Notes under the pieces: model-generated
The model's input: only the letters and a program-made list of their open reading frames with translations
Told to the model about the DNA's origin: nothing
Database searches by the model: none
Program-made: the position numbers and the translations under genes
Shown here: piece after piece, positions 1-11,393 of the stretch
How the letters are laid out: each line of letters starts with the position of its first letter
Position numbering within the stretch: position 1 is the first letter of the stretch
Source: Penelope pileata
Lineage: Eukaryota; Chordata; Aves; Galliformes; Cracidae
DNA: 64,000 nucleotides
NCBI GenBank assembly: GCA_013396635.1
Contig: WBMW01003918.1
Coordinates: 1 to 64,000 of the forward strand
Reading direction: 5' to 3'

Positions 1-352
1 GGGGTGGTGGGGTGAGCCGGTAACGGAGGGATTGGGGGTGGAAGGACCCTAAAGGGCACCCATGGCCCAGAGCAGAGGCTGAGGGGGGGCCCATGGCGGC
101 CTACAGCTCCCTCATGCCCTACAGCCCCCTCCCAGGGAGCGCAGGGGCAGCGCTGAGCTCTGCTCTCTGGGGACAGTGACAGGGCCCGAGGGAACGGCAT
201 GGAGCTGTCAGGGGAGGGTCAGGGGGGGGTGAGGGAAAGGCTCTGCCCCAGAGGGGTGGGCATGGCACTGCTGCCCAGGGCAGTGGGCACAGCCCCAATT
301 GCCGGAGCTCAGGGGGCACTGGGACACCGCTCTCAGCCATTGGGGTTGGGGA
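1..352 (+). mobile_element. CR1-type LINE fragment, GC-rich subfamily (copy 1 of 3)
   Basis: Closely matches the copies at 30600-30838 (+) and 47580-48065 (-), sharing the segment from the ctctggggacagtgacaggg motif through gccattggggttgggg. The 3' part with the octamer tail is absent, so this copy is truncated at its 3' side, unlike ordinary 5'-truncated CR1 insertions. The left boundary may extend beyond the window; bases 1-60 are less certain. Confidence 0.75.
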
Positions 353-2811
353 TGTCTTTGCCACGGTGCCATCGTTACGTGCTGAACCCTCCTGGTGTTT
401 CCCGTTACCTCTCCACCATGTTTGCATCGTGCCACGAAGTGAATTTGGCAGCTTCTCCTCCCTGGGCACCAAGAGCTGCTTGCCCTTAGCACAGAGCTGA
501 GCAAACTCGGCTGTGTCACCTCACACCGAGGGCTGAGGAGCTGCCAGTGCTCCGTGTCCTGTGCTCGCTGCTGCGTTTGCAGAGATTCCTCCTGGCGTTG
601 CACGAGATGCTGCTGGCAGCCAAACATCCAGGTTTGGTCCTGAAGGGCTGAGAAACATCGGGATGGGTTTTGGGAATCCTCACCCAGCAAAGCGCCGTCT
701 CTCCTCGTTGCCTTTGCACGTGCCGCCCTCGGAATAGCAAAACAGGAAAATTTTAATGGCAGGTGAGGAGAAGAACGCAGCAAAGGTGAGAAACTTGGCA
801 GGGAATGGCTGAGCAGTGCCTAGCAGTGAGGCTGCACGCCCCAGCAGGTCCTGCTCTTGCCTCATTCTGTTCTCCCAGGTTAATGAGGTGTGAGCTGTGC
901 TCCCCTCCTGCCACGCCATCCCCGATTTGATCAGGGTGGGACGTGGGAGGGTGGCCTGTCCCTCGCTGAGGGACCTTCTCTGGGGTTTTACCCCTCCACG
1001 GGAGCTTGTTGGTGAGCTTAGAGCACCATTTTTTGCTGAGCTTTCAGGAGGGGCAGAGTGGGATGCTGCACTTCTCAGCCTTGCTGGGAAGAAGAAAGAA
1101 CATCCCAAAAATCAAGAGAAAATCTTTTGGCAGATGTAGAGAGAGTGAAGCATCCTGAGAGCTGTCTCCTGGTGAGCTTTCCCAGCTGAGGCTCCTTGTG
1201 CAGCTTCAGCACGTGAGCAGCATCAGCTCTTGGTCGAGTCTTTTCTGCTGTAGATATCACGACTGTGAGCTGAAGGGTGAGTTCTTGTGCTGGCAGGGAG
1301 CAGCTGGTGCCTGGGAGCCTTCTGAGCTGTCCTGAAGAGCCTGAAGCCTTGCTCCGTGGTGCTTCAAAGAGCTTCAGCCTGCTCTTTCCTCCTCAGTTGC
1401 TAAAATGGGGGTGACACAGCGATGGGTTACACAGGGTGCAGCACCCCGTGTTGTTTTTACCTGGAGAGAGGAGTGACAGGGGCAGGGTGCCAGCTCTGCA
1501 GCTGATGGCCAGGGAAATCTAGTGAGAAACATTCAATAATTGTTGTGTTGGTGAGCTTAGAGCACTGCTGGTGTCCCTTCAGGGTTCAGGCTGGGCTCTG
1601 GGAGGTCAGTCTCGATCTAAATCCCTCTGGCCCATCTTTGTGACGTTCCTCAGCATCTCTTTGACTCCAGGGATGCCCCTTTGCTCAGTCCCAGCCTGAC
1701 ACAATTGTTTTTGGCTGCTGCTCAGCCCTGAGCTGATGTTTCCACAGGGCTCCCTTCAGCCATCCCAGCACCATTCCCAGACAGCAGAAACCATCAGGAG
1801 GAGCCCATTCCCTGAGTTCTTTCCCCCCCACATACATTGCTTTACATCAGGCTCTGAATTTCACCTGGGAAATCCCAGGAAGGGGAGAAGAAGGGAGCTG
1901 CTGCTGCTGTGAAAATCTGGAGTTTGGGCACAGGTGCTGCATTCCTGAAACAATTCCCACCTTGCTGAAGGTCAGGAGCCTCCTCCAGCTCCGGGCTGCT
2001 CTGCCCATTGCACCACGCTCAGTTTTGGCGTGAAGGCGACGCTCATCTTTTCCCAATTAGTGAGGAAATGAGTGAGGTAACGCCCAAGCGTGGCCCAACC
2101 TGATGCACGGTTTGTGCTGTGCTTGCCTGACCTGCTGCACTGCTTTTTTATTGCCAGCAAATATTTTTTTTTTTTGTTTTTATCCATTAAACATTGGGAT
2201 GGTTGGAGTTCTGGGTGTAATTTCCACGTGAGACACCTCAGTGGATGTTTGCTTGTCTAAATGTGCTTAAAATAGTGCACAAGGTGATGCTGGAGCCCCA
2301 CACCAAGTGCATGGCTTTGGCATCAGCAGTTTGCAATTTCAGGGTCATTTAAAGCATCAGGTACGGTATCAGAGGGCATTTCCCTCCTGAATTTCATCTG
2401 AATTATCTTTCTGCTGCAAATCAGTCCAAGAGTGACTCTGACTCCAAGCTTCCAAATCTGCTTCGTGGTGCCTGGAGAGCTCAGCAGCTGCTCTTCTTGT
2501 TGTCAGCGTGAAAGTGGAGTGCCCAGAGCCCCCAGCCTGCAGCTCTGCTCAGCACTGGGTGCCCCGTGCTTGGCCTCACCTGCTCAGGTGCTGCTGAGGC
2601 TTCGTTAAAAGCCCTGGGATCCTTCCCAGGATCCCTGGTTTTGGGATGAGTGCCATCTGTGCCATGCTGGGAGCAGAGCCTCTTGCTTTCAGCAAGCTGT
2701 GAGAGTTCTGCCAGCTCTGTCCCTGTTTTATACCCAAACAAATCTGGAAGTGAGGAAGGCGAATCGAGGGGAAAACCAAGGCAGCAGCTCTTTGTCTGGA
2801 AACCTGCAGGA

Positions 2812-3190
2812 ATCACAGAATGGTTGGCTTGGGAGGGCCCCCAGGGATCATCAGGTTCCGCCCCCCTGCCACAGGCAGGGCCACCACCCTCCAGATCTGG
2901 CACTGGATCAGGTTGCCCAGGGCCCCATCCAACCTGGCCTTGAGCACCCCCAGGGTCGGGGCATCCCCAGCCTCTCTGGGCAGCTGTGCCAGCCCCTCAC
3001 CACTCTCAGTACAGAACTTCCCCCTGACATCCAGTCTAAACCTTCCCTCCTTCAGCTTCCAACCATTCCCCCATGTCCTATTGCTGTCTGCCCTTGTGAA
3101 AAGTTGGTTCCCCTCCTGTTTATCACCTCCCTTTAAATCCTGGCAGGCTGCAGTGAGGTCTCCCCGCAGCCTTCTCTTCTCCAGGCTGGC
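2812..3190 (-). mobile_element. CR1 LINE 3' fragment
   Basis: Begins tcacagaatggttggcttgg and runs through the typical antisense CR1 blocks: ggttgcccagggccccatcc, ccagcctctctgggcagc, ttccccctgacatccagtct and gcagccttctcttctccagg. Orientation is taken from the octamer end on the left. Confidence 0.88.
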
Positions 3191-5340
3191 AGCGAGCGGT
3201 GCCAGCTCTGGGGGCACAGCAGGGGCGGTGGGGACAGCCTTCTCCTAAACGTGGGGCTGTGTGGTGTGGGGCTGAGTGCTCTCTTCGCCCTGTGCTGACA
3301 GAACAGCTCTGGAGCTGCGTCCTCCTCGGATCGTGCGGCGAGCCCTGCTCATCTGCCTGGTTCCCATGCCTCTTCCCTTCCCTAATGGCTGAAAATCAGA
3401 TTAGGACGTTCTGTTGGTGTTTCTCAGGAACGCTTTTTTCTTTTCTTTTCACCGAAGAATAACTTCTGCTCATTTTAAGCTTTGACCTCCACGTCGTGTC
3501 TCTGCGCTGCTCCTTCTCCTCACCCAAGGACGCGTTCTGAAGCAAAACGAAGCAGCCGGATTCCTTGAAGCTGGAGAGCTGAATCTTGCTGCCAGTTCTC
3601 TCCTCCACACACCACAGCCACAGCTCTCTGCTGAGCGAGTTGATAATTAACTGCAGTTATTTGGATTTTGGAAAGGCTTGCCCACAGGTTGCCCTTGAGA
3701 GCAGCTCTGGTGCTCCCACATCTGCTCTGGAGTCGGACGAACGCCGCGCTTGGGTTTGCTGCTCTGGCTCAGCGAAGAAGCAGTGAAATCCAGGAGGCAG
3801 TGCCTTATCTCTCGTGCAAGGAGCTGAGTGCTTTCCCACATCTGCTTATTTTTAGCCCTAGATACTGCAGTGCTGGAGAGCTTGGGCTCAGCCCTCGCTT
3901 ATAACCTGGCTTTGCTCCTCTCATTCAGCTGTCCAAATGATTTCTGCGCTGTTGAAATGAGAGGAAACGCGGCGGCACGTCGCTGCCCTGTTGGTGTGGG
4001 TGGCAGGGGGACAGGAAGGCGTTCGGAGGAAACTTCCTGAGGTTGGGTTTATGGCACCGTGAGCAGAGGGGCTGCAGCTGGGAGCTGCTCTGGTCAATTG
4101 GGTTCAGTGAAGTGCTGAGAGGAGCTTTGCTGCCTTCTGCTTCTCTCCACCCCTCCTTGGGTTTCATGGGGATTTTGTAGCCTTGAAATGAGTGAGCTCA
4201 TCCCTAAAACTCAGTGTTCTCAGGCACTTGATCGACCTTAGTGGGTGGCTTTTTGCTTGTTAAAGGAGGATCCCTGTGTTTCCTGAGGCTCCGTGGTTCC
4301 ACACCGGGAGCTGGGCACCCCCAGGCTTCCAAAAAGTCAGAGGTTGCATAGGGAAGGGGATAGGGAAGGGGATTATTATTATTTTTTTTTTTTATCGTCC
4401 CACTGAAAGATGGCTTTCAATGTGAGCTCAGCTATCAAGAAACCAATTTGGGAGACTTGTTGAAAAGTTTGATCAGTGTAAAAATATTTTGATATTTCTG
4501 CTGGGCCTAAACTGCAGCAACTCCTGCAGGAATGTCCCTGGCATCTCCTCTTGAGGAGCCCCCCGCACTGGGAAGGCAGCGTGGTCCCGAGCTCTTCAGC
4601 TTTTTCAGTTGTGCTTGCGTTCAGGAGGGTGTTTGAAGGGCAGCCATGCAGTAGAGGTTGATGTGTTTGATTCATCTTGGATTCTTTTTGGGCGCTTTCA
4701 AAAGCTTTTCTTTCCTTTGACAAGGCAGAGTTGCTTTTTAGTGTTATTATTATTATTTTTACCTGGGGCTCAACATTTGTTTTCCTGCTGCCCTCAGTTC
4801 CAGAAATACCACGGATGCAAATCCTCCTGCTCGTCACGTCGTCTGCTGCCGGGTGGGAACGTTTCAAGGGCAATGTGTTTTCAGCTGGAAGAAAACAATT
4901 TGAAATACAAATGCCGACGAGGAAGGCGACGTGTCTGATCTCGAGACGCTCCTCAAGCCGCGAGCCTGGCTCTGAAATAGGGATCCAAGGGTGACCTGAG
5001 CAAAAAAATGCTTTCCTGAGATTCAGGAGAGCTGCAGAGGACGCTTTAATGAGCAGTAAGAAGTGGCCTTTAGTGGTGGGCTGGCAGCAGAGCGTTCTGC
5101 AGGCGTCACCGGGAGCATCGAAGCCCCCAGGCTGTTCCCCAGAAGTTAGGGCCGGGCTGCAGCGGGTGAGATCTGGGGATTTACGGTGTTTCCTCGTTCT
5201 TGCAGCTGGTGCAGATGGCTCTCTCCTGTCTGAGCTCGTGCAGCACTTAGGACAACGCTGCTCTTCCTTCTGCTGTTGCTCCTGTGCCTCTTTGGGGTGG
5301 AGGTGGCTTTGTGCCCACAGCTCCTGTGCGTGGCAGCTTC

Positions 5341-5379
5341 GGGTTATTCCCTCGGGTTATTCCCTCGGGTTATTCCCTC
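5341..5379. repeat. 13-bp perfect triple tandem repeat
   Basis: The unit gggttattccctc occurs three times without mismatch, giving 39 bp in intron 1. Confidence 0.9.
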
Positions 5380-7699
5380 TGCTTCGTGCAGGGGGAGGCA
5401 GCAGCAGTGCCCCAGGGGCTGTGGGGAGGGACTTGGGCCTCACATCCTCCACTGGGCTGCAGAGGTCCCAACTGCTCGGGGAGTTTTTTGTGTTAAGGCA
5501 CAAAGAGAAGAGGCAGAAGGAGGATGCCTTGCTGCTGGGTTCCCTGTTAGGAGGGATCAGCTGGAGGAGAGAGCTCCAAAAATGGTTGGTTGTGTGAAAA
5601 GGAGAGAGCAATAAATAGGAGAAGCAGTGAGATCTGGGCTGTGAAATGCTGTGAAAGCAGCGTGCTGAGGTGTGCAGTGCTTTCGTGGGCACCCTTTGCT
5701 GCCTTGGATTGAATTTCCAAGGGAGGGGAGCAGGTGCTTGTGGTGCTGGCGTGGATTTCGGCAGCGGAGATGCGCGTGCACGGTGCTGCATCCTGCTGCC
5801 TTGCAGCATCCCTGCGCCTGGGAGGGTGGGGTGCAGGGCTGCTGGTACACGGGGAGGGAACGGCTGGAAGGGAAAGGCCCGTGGTGTTGAGCAGTGTTGG
5901 GCATTTACACTCATGGACAGGTGTTGCCGTGCAGGCAGCGCTCAGCAGAACGGAGCAGAGCATTGGGCAGGAGCTGCTGGAGCAGCCCAGGCCGACCTGA
6001 GCCAGGCCCACGGAGCTGGGAAACCACTGGAGCATGACAACCACGGAGCTGTTTTGCAGCTCTCTTGGCCAAAAAAACCTCAACCGAAAGCAAGAAGGGG
6101 GAAAGCAGGAGCCTTGCTGACCAGACAACGGCTCTCCACCCGCTTTTCTCTTTGCGTCCCCGCGCTGCCACTGAAGCTTTGTGACTGTGTCATGCTTCAA
6201 GATCGGAAAAAAAAATCAGCTTGGCTGGCACCCAGCCCTTTGTTTCTGCTCAACGGTGCTTTCACTTCGCGGCCAGGTCGGCTCCGTGCCCCTCCACGCC
6301 TGTGTGGGCTCACGGGGAGGCGAGGAGGAAGCTGGTGGGTTGACATTTCCTCCGAAGGGATTTTCCTCCCTTTGCTCTTTGCTTCTCGCTCCTTTTCCTG
6401 CAGGTCCCATCGGTTGAATTGGTGAATCCTGGCGTGCAGTGAGGAGCAGCTCGTGGGCTCGTCGGGGTGGCTGTGTGGCCCTGCAGCTTGGCTGCCCTCC
6501 TCGTGCTTCCTGCTCGTGTTTTCTGTTGCTGCAGCGAGCAGCCCGCGCTCCTCACAGCAGAGGGAGGCTGAGGAAACAGTTGCTGTGGAAACAGAGCGTA
6601 GCGAGGTGATTACAGCCAGCACAAAGCACACACTGAGGGCTGCAAAAGCTTCGTTTCTATTTGGGCTTTATTAGGGAAGGGATAAACTGTCGCTGCAGGA
6701 GCGGGCGGGTGGCCTTGGGGAACGCTCCTCGGCTCTGCTGTCTCCGGGGCTGCTTCAGCACCGCTGTGAAATGCCACTCGAAGACAATCTGTTGCCTTTC
6801 TGCTCCTCCAAAGCTTGCCCCACGGTCTGGGGACCATTCCTCACCCCCAGGGTGAGCAGGGTCTGGGCATTATCCCGGAGCTGGAGGTCTCAGCTGCTTC
6901 TGGGTGCCTTGTGCTGAGCCCCAGGCAGGCTGCAGCCTGCTCTCGCTCCTGGGATCCCCCCACAGAGCTGTTCATAGCAAAACCCAGAAAGCAATCTATT
7001 CCCAAGCACTCGTTTCGTTTGTCCTGCTGTCAGCTCCTGCTTGGAAGCTGATGGTGTGAAGTGCGGGGTTTTCTAAATGCTGAAAACCTTTTGTGATGGT
7101 GTGGTTGGCAAAGACTGGGGAGCGGGGCCGGGGAGCTCTGCTGTGTCATTGCTTTAAGCACTGCTGTGCCCAGCAGACAAGAGGGTGGGAACGTGAGTGG
7201 AGCTTGGAGCTGAGCAGCGTTCTGGCTGCACCCCTCTGCTGTCAGCCCCACGGGACGCAGTGCACCAAGAAGTGCCTCTGGTTTTTTTCCCATAGGGATG
7301 CGCAGAGTCAGTGGTTACGGCCAAGACAAAAATTTGTGTCTGCTTATTCCCAGCTCCTCGCCGTGACAAGCAGTGACGGTAGCAGCTGGCTCCTCCGAAC
7401 GCTCTTTGCCAGGTTTTGTGCAAGGCAGCCAAATAAATCCAAGTTCCTTGCTTCAGCTCTGCTTCCAGGATGCTTCTGCGCAGACGTCAGCTGGCACTGC
7501 CGGGTCCTGCACCGGGGAAGTGAGGTTTGACCCCGGTACCAGCTGGTTCAGGAAGCAAAGTGACTTTTTTTTGTCCTCTTTGGTTTGGTTTGTTTGGTTT
7601 AAGTTTTGTGAGAGGGCGAGTCCTTGGAGTGGTTTCCTGCTGGGCGAGGCGAGGTGTGGCCAGCGGGGTGGATGGGGACGAGGACATGGGCGGTGGCAC

Positions 7700-7865
7700 T
7701 GCCACCTCGGAGCGGTTGGGTTGGGTTGGAAGGGATCTTGACACCCACCCAGCCCAGCTCCAGCTGTGGGCAGGGACGCTTCCCACAGCCCCATCCATGG
7801 CCGCGGGCCCTGCAGGGATGGGGCAGCACAGCTCTCTGGGCAGCCTGGGCCAGGGCCTCACTGCT
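7700..7865 (-). mobile_element. CR1 LINE 3' fragment, diverged
   Basis: gggttgggttggaagggatc followed by cacccagcccagctccagct and ctctgggcagcctgggccag matches antisense CR1 3' sequence with small deletions. The octamer tail is lost. Confidence 0.7.
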
Positions 7866-9180
7866 GGGATTGCCTGGCACAGTCCTAGAGCAGACGGATG
7901 GGAGTGTCTGGAGAATGAAGCATTTTGTTCCGCACGATTTGAGCGCTCATCACCGTGTGCCTGGCTGCAGGAGTCCCGGTGTGCTCATTGCCTCCTGCAG
8001 CCTTACACTGGGATGCAGGTGGGAGAGGAACCTGTTGCCGTTCCCGTGTCATTTTAGGTCGTTTGTGGCTGTACGAGGGATTTGGGGATGAGCAAAAGCT
8101 CTATTTTGCCACGTGCTTTTCTTTGAGAGAACGTGCAGGGCTTGCTTCAGGTTCTGAAAAAGTGATTATTGTACTGGGAAAGGGGGAACATTGCACTCCT
8201 GCTGTGAAGCATGTTTGAAACAGGTCTGGGGGCCCAGAGCCGGGCACAGACCTTGCTCACCTTGGCTCAGATGAACTAAAAATGGATGAAGCTGAAACCA
8301 CCAAAACCACGAGACCCTGAACTGGATTTCCAACCAGATCCCAGATCTCCCTGAAGTGAGCTGCCACCCAACTCCTGGACCAGCAGCTGGTGTTGTGGTG
8401 GGCACATGGAGCTCGGTGCTGCCCCACGGCAGCCTCAGAAGGCTTCGTGCCAGGATTTCTGCAAGGAGCTCTTTTGCTGTTCAGCTCAGCGTTTTGTGCG
8501 TGGCTGGAAGGTTCCCTGTTGGCCGTGACCTCCCGTGATTCACGGACGAGAGCTCCAGTTATTAAAACCTTGCCTCCCCGCCATGCCCAGTTAATCCTCT
8601 GCTGGGTGTGAAGCCCTGGGCTGCACCTCCTAGGAAATCAGTGGTTGATGGGGCTCAGGCAGCCTCACAGCATCCCCGTGGAGCAGCACTGGATGGACGG
8701 GGAATTAAAACCTCGTTGCCGAAATAACGCACGTGTCGTAAAGCACCAGCATGAACAGCTGTGTCTTGCTGGGCCATCTTTTAGCTCCCCAAACAGAAAG
8801 CTGCTGTGGGTTAATGCCAAAACTTTCTCTTAAATTCCATCTAGCAGCCTCCAAGCAGTTTGTAGTGCTAACGAGGACAGTCTTGGTGATCTCCATGGGC
8901 GAGCACGTTTCTCTCCAGCATCTTTCTGCCTGCACAGTCAAAGTCGGATGCAAAACGTGGGGAAGCCCATGGCTGGGGAGCGGTGCCCGTGCTGCTGGCA
9001 TCGCTTCTCCACGGCCTTTTTGTTTAATTTATAAAGGGGAAAAATAAGACTCCAGAAAACAGGTTAATCATCAGCTGCAGAAATGCAGAGCGAGGTTCGT
9101 CTCGCGCCCAAGCGCGTAACGAGCGCCTGCAAAGCTGGGATTCACCTTTGTGAAACGTTGGGTGATTTATTTAACTTGAG

Positions 9181-9218
9181 TTTGTTTTGTTGTTTGTTTT
9201 GTTGTTGTTTTTGTTTTT
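9181..9218. repeat. T/G-rich low-complexity run
   Basis: Irregular GTTTT/GTT repeats over about 38 bp within intron 1. Confidence 0.8.
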
Positions 9219-11375
9219 AATATAAAGATGGGACTGGAGAGATTGCACGGACCTTCTTCCTTCTGCACAGGTTTCACCTTTCAGCAGGGTCCTGGTGTAG
9301 GAGCACAAACCTGGCTGTGGTCTCTCCTTTTTTTTTCCCCCCTCCCCCCTTGTGTTTTTTTTCTCCTTGGGAGAAATGAAACCGCTCATGTGTAGCCTTT
9401 GGGTTTTGTTTCTGCTTTTGCCCAGGAACAACAGAGGTGACACATTAACCCACTGGAATGTCCCCACGCTCCAGGCCAGCCCACCTGCCTTTCTCCACCC
9501 TCCCTCCTTGGGGAAAATCCCGTTGAATTCTCCGGGATAGCTGGAATATTGTCCCAATCCCCCAAAGGCAGGGCTGGCTTCTCAGCTTGAGTATCACTGT
9601 CAGGTGTTTTGTGTTTTTAAAGCTTTTTTTAACCCGTTCTCTGCGGTAGAAAGGAGCTTGGTGGCCGAGCAAAGATGGCGCGGTGGGGGCTAAACCAGAC
9701 ACGTTGTTTCTCTGGCACAGGTAGAATTCATTCCCGAGTTTAAAGCCTTCTTTTTTCGAGTGATTCAGGTGGTTCCTGAGTGGTAGGTGCTGTAAATCTG
9801 CAGCTGTTGTCGGAGGAGCCGTGCAGGCACGTTGACCTGCCCAACCCAAGTGGAGAGGTTGCGGTCAGAGCAGAACAAGCGGTGATGGGCTCTGCTCCTG
9901 GTGCCAGCCCTGCTGTGCCGGGGGGGATGGCTGCAATGGGGCTTTCTCTGTAACGTGGACAGCCTACAAACCCCATAAAACCTCCCCTTGGTGTTAGCAG
10001 GAATTGGGCAGCCGTGCTTTGCTCTCCGTCCTCAGATGCATGAATCGCATTGGTGCATCCACATAGAGGATGGATGGTTGCCCCGTGCCACTGTGTGCAA
10101 GGTGTTGTCCCCAAGGGGCATTGAAGGTGGTGGCTCTGGTGTAGGCTTCCTCTGGGGAATGGCTTTGGGGTCAGACATTCTCAAGGCACCGCTGTATAGC
10201 AATTATCTGATGGTTTATAAATCAGCCGGGCCATGGCTTTGCTGCGGGGGTGAGCACAGGAGAAGGAAAGCCTGGTGCTGATGTCTGGGGCTAATAGAGC
10301 AGGTTATGGTAAATCCATGATGTGGGGATTGGGAAGGGGCTCCCAGTATGGTGTGAGGCAGTGCCAGACTGCTGACCCCCTCGTGCAGTCCGTGGGTGCG
10401 TGGACATCCCGAGCAAGGTGGAGCAGCTTCTGGCATTGCTGTGGTGTGGATCAGTGCCATGAAGAACACCGGGGTGAGGATGGAGAGCAAAATGTGATTT
10501 TAAATTCATTAAGGATCCAGAATTAATGTGAAATGGATGCTGCTCAGTAGAGCGCTGGGGCTCAGGCAGCTCTCCCCATGCTTGGGTTTGGTTTGACGTG
10601 GGAATGTGATGGTCCTTCCGTGTTGGGATGGAGGAGTTTATCTGTGATTTCCCAGCCCTTCATCACCTAAAAAAAAGCTCTGACTTTCCAATGGAACGTT
10701 CCTCCTGCTCCATCTTTCTGCCTCTAACTGTGAGACTCGTGTTTTTGCTGCAGTGCCTTCAGTACAAGGTTTGTGGTTCTGGTCTCGGGGGAGCCTTGGT
10801 GGCACCAGTGTCTCTGGGGACAGCAGTTTGCTGCCAGAAATACTCAGCAGGCTCTGCTGGGCAGCCGCTGTGCTCAGCATGCAGGCACACGGGGGCTGGT
10901 GTTGTGAAAGTGGATCTGCAAACAGCAAACCACAGCCACCCTGCTGTTCCTGTGGGGGATTGGAAGGGAAGAAAGAGTTGCAATTGTCTGCCACGTAAAC
11001 AATGTAATTGTGTATTAAAAAAAAGTATTAGAAGCATCCTTCGTCTTGGAAATGTTTCCTGCCTCCAGAAGTCATCTCACAGGGTGTTTAATTTTCAGGG
11101 GGTTCTGTTCCTGGTGTTTGTTGCTCACGTGAAGTCGTGCTGCTTGGGCACAGGTTCACCCATTCCCGTGGTAACAGCTGTGGCCAATCCAGGATTGTGA
11201 CTTCAAGAAGGAAAAAGCTGCCGGGACACGGAATCCGGGCTTTCAAAAACTCCTGGCTTTATGCAGGTACCGCAGGGCTTGCTCTGAGCAGTTGGCTTCC
11301 AAGCAGCTTTTGAAAAATCCTGGGGAATCTTGGGTCCTGAGTGAACTTCTTGCTGCAAAATCTATGGTTAGATCC

Positions 11376-11393
11376 TTTTTTTTTTTTTTTTTT
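11376..11393. repeat. Poly-T run (18 nt)
   Basis: Eighteen consecutive T in intron 1. No adjacent processed-gene or SINE-like body was recognised. Confidence 0.9.

Noticed and set aside
5670..6425. Open frame of 251 codons on the + strand, with a 217-codon frame opposite
   Set aside because: Overlapping long frames on both strands are what GC-rich non-coding DNA gives. No domain, signal or codon pattern was recognised.
9090..9135. CpG-rich patch considered as a CCDC12 promoter or first exon
   Set aside because: Only a few dozen bases, with no start codon followed by the expected N-terminal helix and no matching donor in phase.
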